DNA from: a virus
Strand: one strand, 5' to 3'
Virus record (IMG/VR): IMGVR_UViG_3300044630_007113
Span: 1 to 39,619 of that record
Length of the DNA stretch: 39,619 bases
Part shown: piece after piece, positions 6,217 to 13,213 of the stretch
How positions within the stretch are numbered: the first letter of the stretch is position 1
Layout of the letters: each line of letters starts with the position of its first letter
Translations under genes and position numbers: made by a program
The notes under the pieces: model-generated
What the model was told of the DNA's origin: nothing
Database searches by the model: none
What the model saw: only the letters and a program-made list of their open reading frames with translations

Positions 6217-6906
6217 ATGGAAAAAATCGAAGCACTCTTTATTAGTGATGTGCATCTAGGTAGTAAAGGCAGTAATGCAGAGGATGTACTCGCTCTTCTA
6301 AAAAGGTATGAGCCTGAAATCCTTTTCCTAGTCGGGGATATTATCGATGGCTGGTTACTTAAACGTAAGTTTCGCTGGCCTCAATCCCATACCAATGTTA
6401 TCCGGAAGATTCTTTCTTACTCTAAGAACAATACCCGGGTCATTTACATTCCTGGCAATCATGATGAGTTTATGAGAGAGTATCTAGAATTCTCCTTCGG
6501 CAATATCGAGGTCCATAGGGAGTACATTTGGAAAGGCACACTTATCACTCATGGAGATCTTTATGATGGAGTAGTGAGTCTTAAATGGCTAGGAGTACTT
6601 GGATCTATCGGATATGACGCTGCTATCTCGATTGACCGGGGATTGAAAAAATGGGGCATGAAAAGAAGTCTGAGTAAGTTTCTGAAGAACAAGGTCAAAG
6701 AAGCCGTTAAGTTCATCACTCAATTTGAGGTTGAACTAACCAGACAAGCCCGAAAACAAGGCTGTCACACTGTTATCTGTGGGCACATTCATCACCCGGA
6801 AGATAGGCATATAGACGGGATCAGATATTTAAACACAGGAGACTGGATCGAAAACAATTCATACATCATATACAACAAGCATGGATACAAAGTCATTAAA
6901 GGATAG
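6217..6906 (+). CDS. LpxH-like calcineurin-type metallophosphoesterase
   Basis: 229 residues with the full metallophosphoesterase series: SDVHLGS (D8, H10), GDIIDGW, GNHDEF and CGHIHHPE, plus a final NTGDW. Length and motif order fit the UDP-2,3-diacylglucosamine pyrophosphatase (LpxH) group, which acts in lipid A synthesis, although many relatives act on other phosphodiesters. Its stop overlaps the next start by 26 nt, so it is translationally coupled to a glycosyltransferase, supporting a role in surface-glycan or glycolipid chemistry. Confidence 0.85.
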   Translation: MEKIEALFISDVHLGSKGSNAEDVLALLKRYEPEILFLVGDIIDGWLLKRKFRWPQSHTNVIRKILSYSKNNTRVIYIPGNHDEFMREYLEFSFGNIEVHREYIWKGTLITHGDLYDGVVSLKWLGVLGSIGYDAAISIDRGLKKWGMKRSLSKFLKNKVKEAVKFITQFEVELTRQARKQGCHTVICGHIHHPEDRHIDGIRYLNTGDWIENNSYIIYNKHGYKVIKG

Positions 6907-7597
6907 CCTAACCATTGTCATTCCCTGTAAGAATGAAACCCGCACTTTATACGATTGTATTTACAATCTTTCCCTGCAATCTGGAATCGATGGCACTAGG
7001 ATTATTCTAGCAGATGCCTCGGATAAGGGAGAAGCCTTGATGTGGTTAAGAAGGGTAGTCACCGATTTTGAACATATCCTCCAGATCGAAGTGATCCGTG
7101 GAGGATTTCCGAGTGAGGGCAGACTAAATGGAAGTAAACTTGTTACCACCCCGCAGTTGCTCTTCCTAGATGCCGACGTGTTTCTTACCCAACAGGATAT
7201 TCTAAAAGAGAGTGTCTCCCTCAATCCAGGTCTGCTAACAGTTCCCTTTCGAACTGATCCTCCTTACCGCTGGGTGTTCCGGGTATTTGATGCGTTCCAG
7301 CATCTATCCAAACTCCTGGGTACTCCTTTTGCGGTGGGTGGATTTCAATTGTGGAAGGTAGGGACTTACTGGGGAGTTGGTGGATATGATCCGTCGGAGA
7401 GATTTGCCGAGGACTATTCTCTCTCCCAGAAGGTGCGCGGGGAGGATTTTAGGATTCACCGCATTGGTGGGGTGTATACCTCTCCTCGAAGATTCAGATC
7501 CAAGGGGATTCTTTGGATGTTTAGCATTATGATCAAATCTTATCTTAATCGCAAAAACCCACAATTCTTTAAACATCACCACAATTATTGGGGCTAG
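6881..7597 (+). CDS. Glycosyltransferase family 2
   Basis: 238 residues. The N-terminal GT-A fold shows TIVIPCKNETRTLYDCI (residues 11-27), ADASD, then PSEGRLNGSKL, FLDADV (the DxD motif) and FAEDYSLSQKV (acceptor-side ED). There are hydrophobic patches near the C-terminus (ILWMFSIMIKSYL) but no clear transmembrane anchor. It overlaps the phosphoesterase by 26 nt. It transfers a sugar from a nucleotide donor, target unknown. An inverted repeat follows the stop. Confidence 0.87.
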   Translation: MDTKSLKDSLTIVIPCKNETRTLYDCIYNLSLQSGIDGTRIILADASDKGEALMWLRRVVTDFEHILQIEVIRGGFPSEGRLNGSKLVTTPQLLFLDADVFLTQQDILKESVSLNPGLLTVPFRTDPPYRWVFRVFDAFQHLSKLLGTPFAVGGFQLWKVGTYWGVGGYDPSERFAEDYSLSQKVRGEDFRIHRIGGVYTSPRRFRSKGILWMFSIMIKSYLNRKNPQFFKHHHNYWG

Positions 7598-7603
7598 GCC
7601 TTT

Positions 7604-7620
7604 CTTGCAAATCTTGCAAG
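7604..7620 (+). repeat. CTTGCAA-ATC-TTGCAAG inverted repeat
   Basis: Perfect 7-bp stem with a 3-nt loop, 6 bp after the glycosyltransferase stop, followed by another GCAAATCTT. There is no adjacent T-run, so it could be a weak terminator or mRNA 3' hairpin. Confidence 0.5.
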
Positions 7621-7688
7621 TCCCGCAAATCTTTATTTCCAAACCCCATTTAGGGGCCTTGATACGCGCCTTGGCTGTGATAGGCAAA

Positions 7689-7697
7689 GATATATAA
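7689..7697 (+). promoter_or_regulatory. Late promoter box GATATATAA
   Basis: Ends 4 nt before the ATG at 7702. If transcription starts about 6 nt past the box, the mRNA is leaderless. Confidence 0.7.
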
Positions 7698-7701
7698 GTG
7701 A

Positions 7702-8358
7702 ATGAAACACATTCAGCCATTTGCCCTTTTTGAATCAGAATCTCCTAAGAGAGATTTATCGGACGTCCTCTGGGATTTACTCGTCTCCCGTGTCACCCTT
7801 CCTGATCTTTGTAAGAACGACACTGTGGTTTGGTCTTGTGTTATAGATTCCGAAGATTATGATGATTATTTGGAAGCCTATGAGAACAGCTTTGATAAGG
7901 ATGATGGCATTGAATATGCTCCAATAGAAGAGGAAGAATATCTAAAATGGGTTGATGCCTATAAGCCTTCATCAGATCATCAAAGAACCTATGATGATTT
8001 TATGAAGTGTCTACACGGGTACAGCGATTGGTGCGAGGAGCATCGCGATGAACCTCTTGAATGGTACATGGAACGATTCGGGGTCAGCAGGGGGTTAGGA
8101 GTGATCCTGAAAGTTTGGAATAGTCCGTGGCCTAGCAATCTTAATGCCTCCATTGAAATCTGGGACGCAATGGACGAGTTTCCCGAGGTATTCCAACCCT
8201 TATTAAAGAATAAGGTTGATGAACTTATTGCAAATTGGAATTCACAAATAGCCAATGAGGTTAGAGCAAAAGCCCCTGGTCTTTGGCAAGAGGTGATTAA
8301 AGCCATAGATCCAACAGATGCAGAGACCTCAGCGGATCTAGGCGAGTTGGGATTCTAA
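7702..8358 (+). CDS. Tagged cassette protein 1, C-terminal ADLGELGF
   Basis: 218 residues. The N-terminal tag MKHIQPFALFES carries Leu-Phe-Glu (9-11) as the likely prohead-protease site. The body is very acidic in residues 45-115 and helical near the end (FQPLLKNKVDELIANW...). It ends in TSADLGELGF, the same peptide as the next three genes. It is the first member of a head-to-tail array in which each stop codon leads directly into the next late promoter. Cargo function unknown. Confidence 0.75.
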   Translation: MKHIQPFALFESESPKRDLSDVLWDLLVSRVTLPDLCKNDTVVWSCVIDSEDYDDYLEAYENSFDKDDGIEYAPIEEEEYLKWVDAYKPSSDHQRTYDDFMKCLHGYSDWCEEHRDEPLEWYMERFGVSRGLGVILKVWNSPWPSNLNASIEIWDAMDEFPEVFQPLLKNKVDELIANWNSQIANEVRAKAPGLWQEVIKAIDPTDAETSADLGELGF

Positions 8359-8366
8359 ATATATAA
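8358..8366 (+). promoter_or_regulatory. Late promoter box AATATATAA
   Basis: Overlaps the stop codon (TAA) of the preceding gene and ends 4 nt before the ATG at 8371. Confidence 0.7.
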
Positions 8367-8370
8367 GTGA

Positions 8371-9042
8371 ATGAAACACATCCAGACCTATACACTCTAC
8401 GAGAATAAGACAAGACAAGATCTTGAGAGTGAACTTAAACATGCTCTATACGAAACCCAGGCGGGCAAGGATCTGCTTGCTATTAATAAAATTACAGGCA
8501 TGGCTTCTGAAAGTCATAAAACTTGGGCTAGATTCTCGTATGTTAAACGGGGTGGTGCTACGGTATTTCCTGCTGTTGAGACCAATTATAGGGGGAAAAA
8601 TGTCCCCTTTGGCTCTCCTGCGATATCCCCAACACCACTCGAGGGAGATATTATGTGGTCCTGGGGATATAGGCCTGGTGAATTTAGTGGATACGGTAAC
8701 GTATATTTACCTGGCGGAGACTTTTCCACGGCAGAAGATTGTTTGAGATCTCTTTGGGAGGATCTTGTCCTTCTTATTTGTGACGCGGAGATCTTTCCGG
8801 ATGTTTTAATAAGGAAAGAACACGTAGAGCTTATTAAGTCTAATATTAAACTCTTTGAGGGACATGCCTATGACACGGAGGATTTAAAATTTCTAATCAC
8901 CAATCTCAAGGACATTCTATCAATGCAGGTTAAGCCTAATACTGCAAATATCTTGCGTCAGAGGTTTCCCTCACTCTGGCAAACCATGAGTGACACCCCT
9001 GGTATTACAACTTTTGCAGACTTAGGAGAGTTGGGATTTTAA
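8371..9042 (+). CDS. Tagged cassette protein 2, paralogue of 9054
   Basis: 223 residues, tag MKHIQTYTLYEN with Leu-Tyr-Glu (9-11). It shares with the next gene an N-terminal block (LK[HD]ALY-T-AGKDL) and a long C-terminal block (EHV-LI-SNIKLFEGHAYD-EDLKFLITNLKDILS), and ends in TFADLGELGF. The middle (aromatic/glycine-rich, residues 60-120) has diverged. The internal LFEG could be a second cleavage site. The pair is a tandem duplication; no enzyme motif is seen. Confidence 0.78.
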   Translation: MKHIQTYTLYENKTRQDLESELKHALYETQAGKDLLAINKITGMASESHKTWARFSYVKRGGATVFPAVETNYRGKNVPFGSPAISPTPLEGDIMWSWGYRPGEFSGYGNVYLPGGDFSTAEDCLRSLWEDLVLLICDAEIFPDVLIRKEHVELIKSNIKLFEGHAYDTEDLKFLITNLKDILSMQVKPNTANILRQRFPSLWQTMSDTPGITTFADLGELGF

Positions 9043-9077
9043 ATATATACAAAGTGAAATATTTAAAGAAATTTTCC
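9031..9077 (+). repeat. 47-bp cassette-junction repeat, copy 1
   Basis: Spans the last codons (LGF), the stop, the late box, the GTG start and the first tag codons. It is identical to 9663-9709 over 47 bp, with similarity extending further upstream through the tail codons. Confidence 0.85.
9042..9050 (+). promoter_or_regulatory. Late promoter box AATATATAC
   Basis: Starts at the last base of the previous stop codon and ends 3 nt before the GTG start at 9054. Confidence 0.65.
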
Positions 9078-9674
9078 CTCTTGGAGGGCTTTCCTTCCTC
9101 CGGCAAAAATAAAGACAACAAATTAAAGGACGCTCTTTATACAACCCCTGCTGGTAAGGATCTTCGTGCCGTCGCCAATGTGCGTGAATTAGGCCCTTCC
9201 CCTACCCATTTAGGGGAGTGGTATGCAACCTTTTACACTCACATAGGGAATAGGGGATTTGTTGCAGTTGAGCCTGTCACTAGAGATGGCCAGCTCTTCT
9301 GGAATTATGGAGATCGTTACCGTTTTGATTCAGATACTGTCAGGAATTGGAGGATGTTTACCACGGCAGAAGATTGTCTCCGTGGCCTTTGGATGATGCT
9401 GGTTCTCTACCTTTGTAGCCAAATCTTTCCAGATACTTTGATTAGAAGAGAACACGTAAAGCTTATTAGGTCTAACATTAAACTCTTTGAGGGACATGCC
9501 TATGACGTAGAGGATCTTAAATTTCTTATCACCAATCTCAAGGACATTCTATCTTCTAGTTTTAGCCCAAATGTTGCATGGGTTCTAAGTCAAAAATTTC
9601 CCAGAATCTGGAAGACTCTGAGTGACAACCCAGGTGTTTCAACCCTTGCCGACTTAGGGGATTTGGGATTTTAA
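9054..9674 (+). CDS. Tagged cassette protein 3, paralogue of 8371
   Basis: 206 residues from a GTG start. The tag is MKYLKKFSLLEG with Leu-Leu-Glu (9-11) as the expected cut. The N- and C-terminal blocks match cassette 2; the middle is shorter and ends ... YGDRYRFDSDTVRNWRMFTTAEDCLRGLW. The C-terminal tail is TLADLGDLGF. The GTG is supported by the identical junction at 9686. Function unknown. Confidence 0.78.
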   Translation: MKYLKKFSLLEGFPSSGKNKDNKLKDALYTTPAGKDLRAVANVRELGPSPTHLGEWYATFYTHIGNRGFVAVEPVTRDGQLFWNYGDRYRFDSDTVRNWRMFTTAEDCLRGLWMMLVLYLCSQIFPDTLIRREHVKLIRSNIKLFEGHAYDVEDLKFLITNLKDILSSSFSPNVAWVLSQKFPRIWKTLSDNPGVSTLADLGDLGF

Positions 9675-9709
9675 ATATATACAAAGTGAAATATTTAAAG
9701 AAATTTTCC
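9663..9709 (+). repeat. 47-bp cassette-junction repeat, copy 2
   Basis: Identical to 9031-9077; joins cassette 3 to the LRR cassette. Confidence 0.85.
9674..9682 (+). promoter_or_regulatory. Late promoter box AATATATAC
   Basis: Starts at the last base of the stop codon and ends 3 nt before the GTG start at 9686. Confidence 0.65.
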
Positions 9710-10858
9710 TTATTCGAATCTGCTTCGAGTCTATCTGCACCTCAGATAGCTTTTCTGAATAAAGGAACCCAAAGCGGTGGTACTTGGTCATTAAATTCCC
9801 AAACAGGTCTGGTTGATGTTGATGGTGATTTTAAAATCTATAAAACCTCTAGAACAGTACTTCCAGTTTCGTTTGGTGTTGTGACTGGTAATTTTATTTT
9901 TGCCAGATTCGCTGGACGTTTTATTTCTCTAAAAGGATCTCCATTAGAGGTTGGTGGTGATTTTATTTCTAGCGTCGTCGGACTTACCTCTATAGAGGGA
10001 GCACCCCAGAGGGTGGGAGGGAATTTCAGTTTTGGTGCAAATGAAATTACTTCCCTGGCGGGAGCACCTCAGCAGGTAGGAGGGAATTTTGATTGTTCGG
10101 AAAATAAAATTATCTCCTTAGAGGGAGCACCCCAAGAGGTAGTTGGTAATTTTGATTGTTCGGGAAATAAACTTACTTCTCTGACGGGAGCACCCCGGAG
10201 GGTTAGTGGTAATTTTATATGTTTTACTAATCAACTCACCTCTTTAGAGGGAGCACCCCAAGAGGTAGGAGGGGATTTTGATTGTGGCAACAATGAGCTT
10301 ACCTCTCTGGAGGGAATACCTGCTAAGATCGGGGGTGGTTTTGATTGTAGTAGTAATCGTCTTACATCCCTAGTAGGAGCACCACAGGGAATTAGACCTT
10401 ATTTTCATTGTGATAGAAATTATCTTACCTCTTTAATAGGATCACCACAGGGTGTTAGTGATAATTTTAATTGTGAATCTAATGAACTTACTTCCCTAAT
10501 AGGAGCACCGATTGAGGTCGGAAGAAATTTTCTTTGTCAATACAACGAACTTACCTCACTAGAAGGTGCACCCATGAGGATCGGGGGGACTTTTTACTAC
10601 AACAATACTTCATCCCAGTTTTATATACAATCGGAGATTAAATGGAATACGGAAGGATGGCTCAGGGGGCTAAATGAAGACCCAAATCTTTTTGTACCTT
10701 TTATTGCAAGGATGGCGGAAAAAATAGATCCTAGAGATCTCTCTCCGGAAGACCTTAATATCATCAGAAAAAAATTACCAGAGACCTTTAAGATTCTGGC
10801 TAAGAGATTTGGAGAGGGAGTTTCAACCCTTGCCGACTTAGGGGATTTGGGATTTTAA
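9686..10858 (+). CDS. Tagged leucine-rich-repeat protein, C-terminal ADLGDLGF
   Basis: 390 residues, GTG start. The tag is MKYLKKFSLFES with Leu-Phe-Glu (9-11). After a beta-rich segment (GGTWSLNSQTGLVDVDGDF) come about 11 repeats of about 21 residues of the type LTSLEGAP-x-x-VGGNFDCSxN, a leucine-rich-like solenoid with a regular cysteine found in many large phages. A helical C-terminal region (about 320-380) ends in TLADLGDLGF. Such solenoids bind proteins, so this may be an injected binding factor. A second, untagged LRR protein lies at 26735. Confidence 0.88.
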   Translation: MKYLKKFSLFESASSLSAPQIAFLNKGTQSGGTWSLNSQTGLVDVDGDFKIYKTSRTVLPVSFGVVTGNFIFARFAGRFISLKGSPLEVGGDFISSVVGLTSIEGAPQRVGGNFSFGANEITSLAGAPQQVGGNFDCSENKIISLEGAPQEVVGNFDCSGNKLTSLTGAPRRVSGNFICFTNQLTSLEGAPQEVGGDFDCGNNELTSLEGIPAKIGGGFDCSSNRLTSLVGAPQGIRPYFHCDRNYLTSLIGSPQGVSDNFNCESNELTSLIGAPIEVGRNFLCQYNELTSLEGAPMRIGGTFYYNNTSSQFYIQSEIKWNTEGWLRGLNEDPNLFVPFIARMAEKIDPRDLSPEDLNIIRKKLPETFKILAKRFGEGVSTLADLGDLGF

Positions 10859-10878
10859 ATTCATAATAAATTATTTAT

Positions 10879-10886
10879 TACATTTG
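10879..10886 (+). promoter_or_regulatory. Host-type -7 promoter box (TACATTTG)
   Basis: Exact TAnnTTTG match ending only 4 nt before the ATG at 10891, implying a leaderless message. It sits in the array where a late box would be expected; the corresponding late box is degraded (AAATTCATA). Confidence 0.5.
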
Positions 10887-10890
10887 GGAC

Positions 10891-11124
10891 ATGAAAGATC
10901 ATTCCATTGCTAGGGCTAGACAAAAATGGAAATCATACGGGATCGAAGGTCAAGGTCCGGTAGAAGATACCCTTGTCATGGATCTTGGCGATGAGCATCT
11001 ACTTAATATTATTAAACATCTAGAAAGACGAGGTCGCATATCCACTCTCCTTGCAATCTATTATACCATGCACGCAGAAATTGCCTGGCGACTGCGTGAT
11101 CATTGGACTACATACTCCGAGTAA
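10891..11124 (+). CDS. Small hypothetical phage protein
   Basis: 77 residues, helical (MDLGDEHLLNIIKHLERRGRISTLLAIYYTMHAEIAWRL), no capsid tag and no C-terminal cassette tail. It appears to be driven by a host-type promoter, unlike its late neighbours, so it is probably an early gene inserted in the array. The D-E-H-L...I-x-x-L-E-R-R pattern is of a kind common in short phage proteins; I cannot assign a function. Confidence 0.65.
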   Translation: MKDHSIARARQKWKSYGIEGQGPVEDTLVMDLGDEHLLNIIKHLERRGRISTLLAIYYTMHAEIAWRLRDHWTTYSE

Positions 11125-11210
11125 ATATTTTTTAATAAATGTGATGATCTAGCGGGAATTCTAATAAAGAATCATTGGGCTCGGAAACGGACTTGGTTTA
11201 AACTCTCAAA

Positions 11211-11219
11211 GATATATAG
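11211..11219 (+). promoter_or_regulatory. Late promoter box GATATATAG
   Basis: 20 nt before the ATG at 11240. A five-codon frame (ATG at 11226, stop overlapping the gene's ATG as ATGA) lies between. Confidence 0.6.
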
Positions 11220-11239
11220 AAACACATGAGATATCTGAG

Positions 11240-11821
11240 ATGAAGAATTATAAACAATTTTTAAACGAGAATATAAACAGGAAAGAGTTAGTTCTGGATC
11301 CAATCCCGATAGAATCTTTTCTTACTAGGTCAGGACTTCCAAATTATTTAGTAGATAACATTTCTAAGTGGTGGCATCAAAATAGAAGTCATATCGAGAT
11401 TTATTTGTTTCCATTTAATACCGATAAACCCATTATGGGGGGTATAATCGGTGAAAATAAAATAGCAGTCAACGAGACCCGTCCCTTACCTCCTCACATT
11501 AGATTATTTTTAGTCTTACACGAAAGCAGACACTGTGACCAATATAACGAAGGTGTATTTGAGAGAGGATACTTTGAAAGTGTTAAGAACGAGAATTTAA
11601 AAGCATTTTTAGGAGCTTATATGTATCTGGAAAAAGATGCAAATGATTTTGCAGTCTCCTCGATGAGGGCTTGTGGTTTTGGTAGAGAAATGGATTTTGA
11701 AGAATCAAGATTAAGAAAAAATGAAGAAGGTGGTGAGATTGTTTATAAAATGATGAGAGAGGATATAGCAAGATATAATTCCGATAACTTTTTTGATTTA
11801 ATAAAAATCCAAATATTATAG
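11240..11821 (+). CDS. Tagged HExxH zinc metallopeptidase-like protein, tail out of frame
   Basis: 193 residues. The tag is MKNYKQFLNEN, very close to the T4 internal-protein tag, with Leu-Asn-Glu (8-10) as the cleavage site. LVLHESRHCDQYNEG contains H94-E95-x-x-H98, and EKDANDFAV (E131) fits the third ligand and following Ala of gluzincin-type peptidases. The protein would thus be a small protease delivered with the DNA. The frame ends at 11821, but the array's C-terminal peptide (AYLGDLGF) is encoded immediately after in the -1 frame (to 11850), so the gene may be frameshifted near the A-run at 11804-11809. Confidence 0.82.
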   Translation: MKNYKQFLNENINRKELVLDPIPIESFLTRSGLPNYLVDNISKWWHQNRSHIEIYLFPFNTDKPIMGGIIGENKIAVNETRPLPPHIRLFLVLHESRHCDQYNEGVFERGYFESVKNENLKAFLGAYMYLEKDANDFAVSSMRACGFGREMDFEESRLRKNEEGGEIVYKMMREDIARYNSDNFFDLIKIQIL

Positions 11822-11850
11822 ATGCATACTTAGGTGATCTAGGATTTTAA
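11806..11850 (+). pseudogene. Out-of-frame remnant of the ADLGDLGF tail
   Basis: Read in the -1 frame relative to the metallopeptidase gene, this segment encodes ...NPNIIDAYLGDLGF and a stop that runs into the next late box, exactly like the in-frame tails at 8358, 9042, 9674 and 10858. This is a single-base indel, a programmed shift or an assembly error. Confidence 0.7.
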
Positions 11851-11858
11851 ATATATAG
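11850..11858 (+). promoter_or_regulatory. Late promoter box AATATATAG
   Basis: Directly follows the out-of-frame tail stop and ends 4 nt before the ATG at 11863. Confidence 0.7.
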
Positions 11859-11862
11859 AACC

Positions 11863-12285
11863 ATGCAAGATAATACTCATACCGAAAAAGAAACATTAAC
11901 GGGATTTGTTCCCAATCACCTCCACCTCCTAGTTAGAGGTCACATTCAGAATCCACCTAGAGAGGAAGAGGTTTTGAATCAATGGTTAAAAGATCTAGTC
12001 GAAAGAGTCCGCATGGTAGTTGTTGCTGGACCCACTTCAGTCTATGTGAATGAACCAGGTAATGAAGGTATCACAGGAACAGTCACCCTCGCTACTTCAC
12101 ATGCAGCTATTCATGTTTGGGATGCCAAGGATCCTGCTTTCTTTCAATTTGATATTTACTCATGTTCTCAATTTTCAGCTGATGAAGTGTTAGATCATTT
12201 CGATCGATTTGGTCTTATTTCCTGTGAATGGATGTACATTGACAGAAACAACGGACTAAAAGTTGTGTTAGAAGGAAAGAGATAA
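11863..12285 (+). CDS. SpeD-like S-adenosylmethionine decarboxylase family protein
   Basis: 140 residues, the usual length of prokaryotic SpeD. The core GITGTVTLATSHAAIHVWD aligns with the autoprocessing region: S79 would become the pyruvoyl group, H84 is five residues on as in SpeD, and C101 (in DIYSCS) is close to the expected catalytic Cys. The residue before S79 is Thr, where canonical enzymes have Glu, so processing or substrate may differ. SpeD makes decarboxylated SAM for spermidine. Some SpeD homologues are known to have changed to ornithine or arginine decarboxylation. No speE is in view. Confidence 0.85.
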   Translation: MQDNTHTEKETLTGFVPNHLHLLVRGHIQNPPREEEVLNQWLKDLVERVRMVVVAGPTSVYVNEPGNEGITGTVTLATSHAAIHVWDAKDPAFFQFDIYSCSQFSADEVLDHFDRFGLISCEWMYIDRNNGLKVVLEGKR

Positions 12286-12295
12286 AAATATAGAT

Positions 12296-12373
12296 ATGAA
12301 AAGAATTCCATTCGCACTTATCTCTATTCTCTTAATAGGATTACTTATCTTGTGGGTAATCCAAACACCATGA
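12296..12373 (+). CDS. Tiny membrane peptide
   Basis: 25 residues: basic start MKR, then one hydrophobic helix (IPFALISILLIGLLILWVI) and QTP. Its stop overlaps the start of the next gene in ATGA, a typical translational coupling. A weak AAATATAG box lies just upstream. Could be a membrane-anchored regulator or only a coupling leader; function unknown. Confidence 0.55.
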   Translation: MKRIPFALISILLIGLLILWVIQTP

Positions 12374-12987
12374 AGAATAATTATAATAGAATATTAATTC
12401 TAACGCATCCTAGAAGTGGAGGATTCAGTCTTTTACATTGGCTGGGAAATGAATTGGGAATAGACTCATATCACGAACCTCTTTTAAAAGGGATAGACTC
12501 ATTTGAATATTCGGACTCTATTTGTAATCCAAACGTGATAGTAAAAGAACAACTGGATAGTATTATAGATCTTAACCTGGATCCAATTAGATTTATTAAC
12601 TCTTTTGATCTAGTGATTTTTCATACTAGGGTTAATATAGAGAGTTGTTCAATTAGCAAAATAATGCAGCTAGAGACCGGCGAATCACACGTTTCCTATA
12701 CACTAGACGCCAAATGGATCTCTTTACATCAGAAGGAAATCCGTAAAGCGGGAGAAGAGCTAATTATCACACAAAAATTACTATTAGATCAAGCTTCTTT
12801 TTGTACTGGGAAAATTATCAGTACTACTTACGAGGGAATCTACGAAACAAAAAAAGATATTTCATTAATTACCGATACATTAGGAATATATGATCCCAAA
12901 TGGTTAAGCGTTATCGATCCAAAAAGAAGACTGCAAAATGGGGACCCAAAATTATCCGAGCCTAAAATAAAACCAAAGTTCATTTGA
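12370..12987 (+). CDS. Sulfotransferase-like P-loop protein
   Basis: 205 residues from the ATG at 12370 (the frame is open 18 nt further up, but the ATGA overlap with the upstream peptide favours this start). The N-terminal RILILTHPRSGGFSLLHWL has the PRSGS-type phosphate loop of PAPS-dependent sulfotransferases after a beta strand, followed by ELGIDSYHEP. Further strands (FDLVIFHTR) fit the fold, but the 3'-phosphate site is not obvious. It may sulfate a sugar; the identity is moderately sure from the N-terminus only. Confidence 0.65.
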   Translation: MKNNYNRILILTHPRSGGFSLLHWLGNELGIDSYHEPLLKGIDSFEYSDSICNPNVIVKEQLDSIIDLNLDPIRFINSFDLVIFHTRVNIESCSISKIMQLETGESHVSYTLDAKWISLHQKEIRKAGEELIITQKLLLDQASFCTGKIISTTYEGIYETKKDISLITDTLGIYDPKWLSVIDPKRRLQNGDPKLSEPKIKPKFI

Positions 12988-13048
12988 TTCTTTGTTGGGA
13001 AAGTGAAATATACAGCCATAAAGTGCTATAATAGATAAATTATCTCCT

Positions 13049-13213
13049 ATGTGGATTTTATTTGGTATTTGTTCCGTGATCTTAGTGCTTGCCTTCCATG
13101 TCTTAGGAGAGGTATCAGATCAAGAGAAACGCATTAATGAATTAGAAGAAAGACTTTCCAAACTTGAGAAAGACGCAGTTAAAATCACATTTGACAATGA
13201 CAGGGTTATTTAG
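13049..13213 (+). CDS. Small membrane-anchored coiled-coil protein
   Basis: 54 residues: N-terminal helix WILFGICSVILVLAFHVLG, then a heptad-like region (QEKRINELEERLSKLEKDAVK). Its end overlaps the next small gene by 17 nt in another frame. The size and layout (membrane anchor plus coiled coil, nested partner) recall spanin or Rz-like pairs, but there is no lipobox in the partner, so this is only a suggestion. Confidence 0.6.
   Translation: MWILFGICSVILVLAFHVLGEVSDQEKRINELEERLSKLEKDAVKITFDNDRVI

Noticed and set aside
5288-6235. 315-residue version of the dioxygenase
   Set aside because: The extra 42 N-terminal residues lie upstream of a late box placed 4 nt before the internal ATG at 6109 and overlap the divergent gene's promoter.
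9990-10600. DNA tandem repeats as a possible mobile or CRISPR feature
   Set aside because: They are the codons of the 21-residue leucine-rich-like protein repeats.
11226-11243. Five-codon frame MRYLR overlapping the metallopeptidase start
   Set aside because: It looks like a vestige of a tag start and could affect coupling, but it is too short to claim as a gene or a leader peptide.
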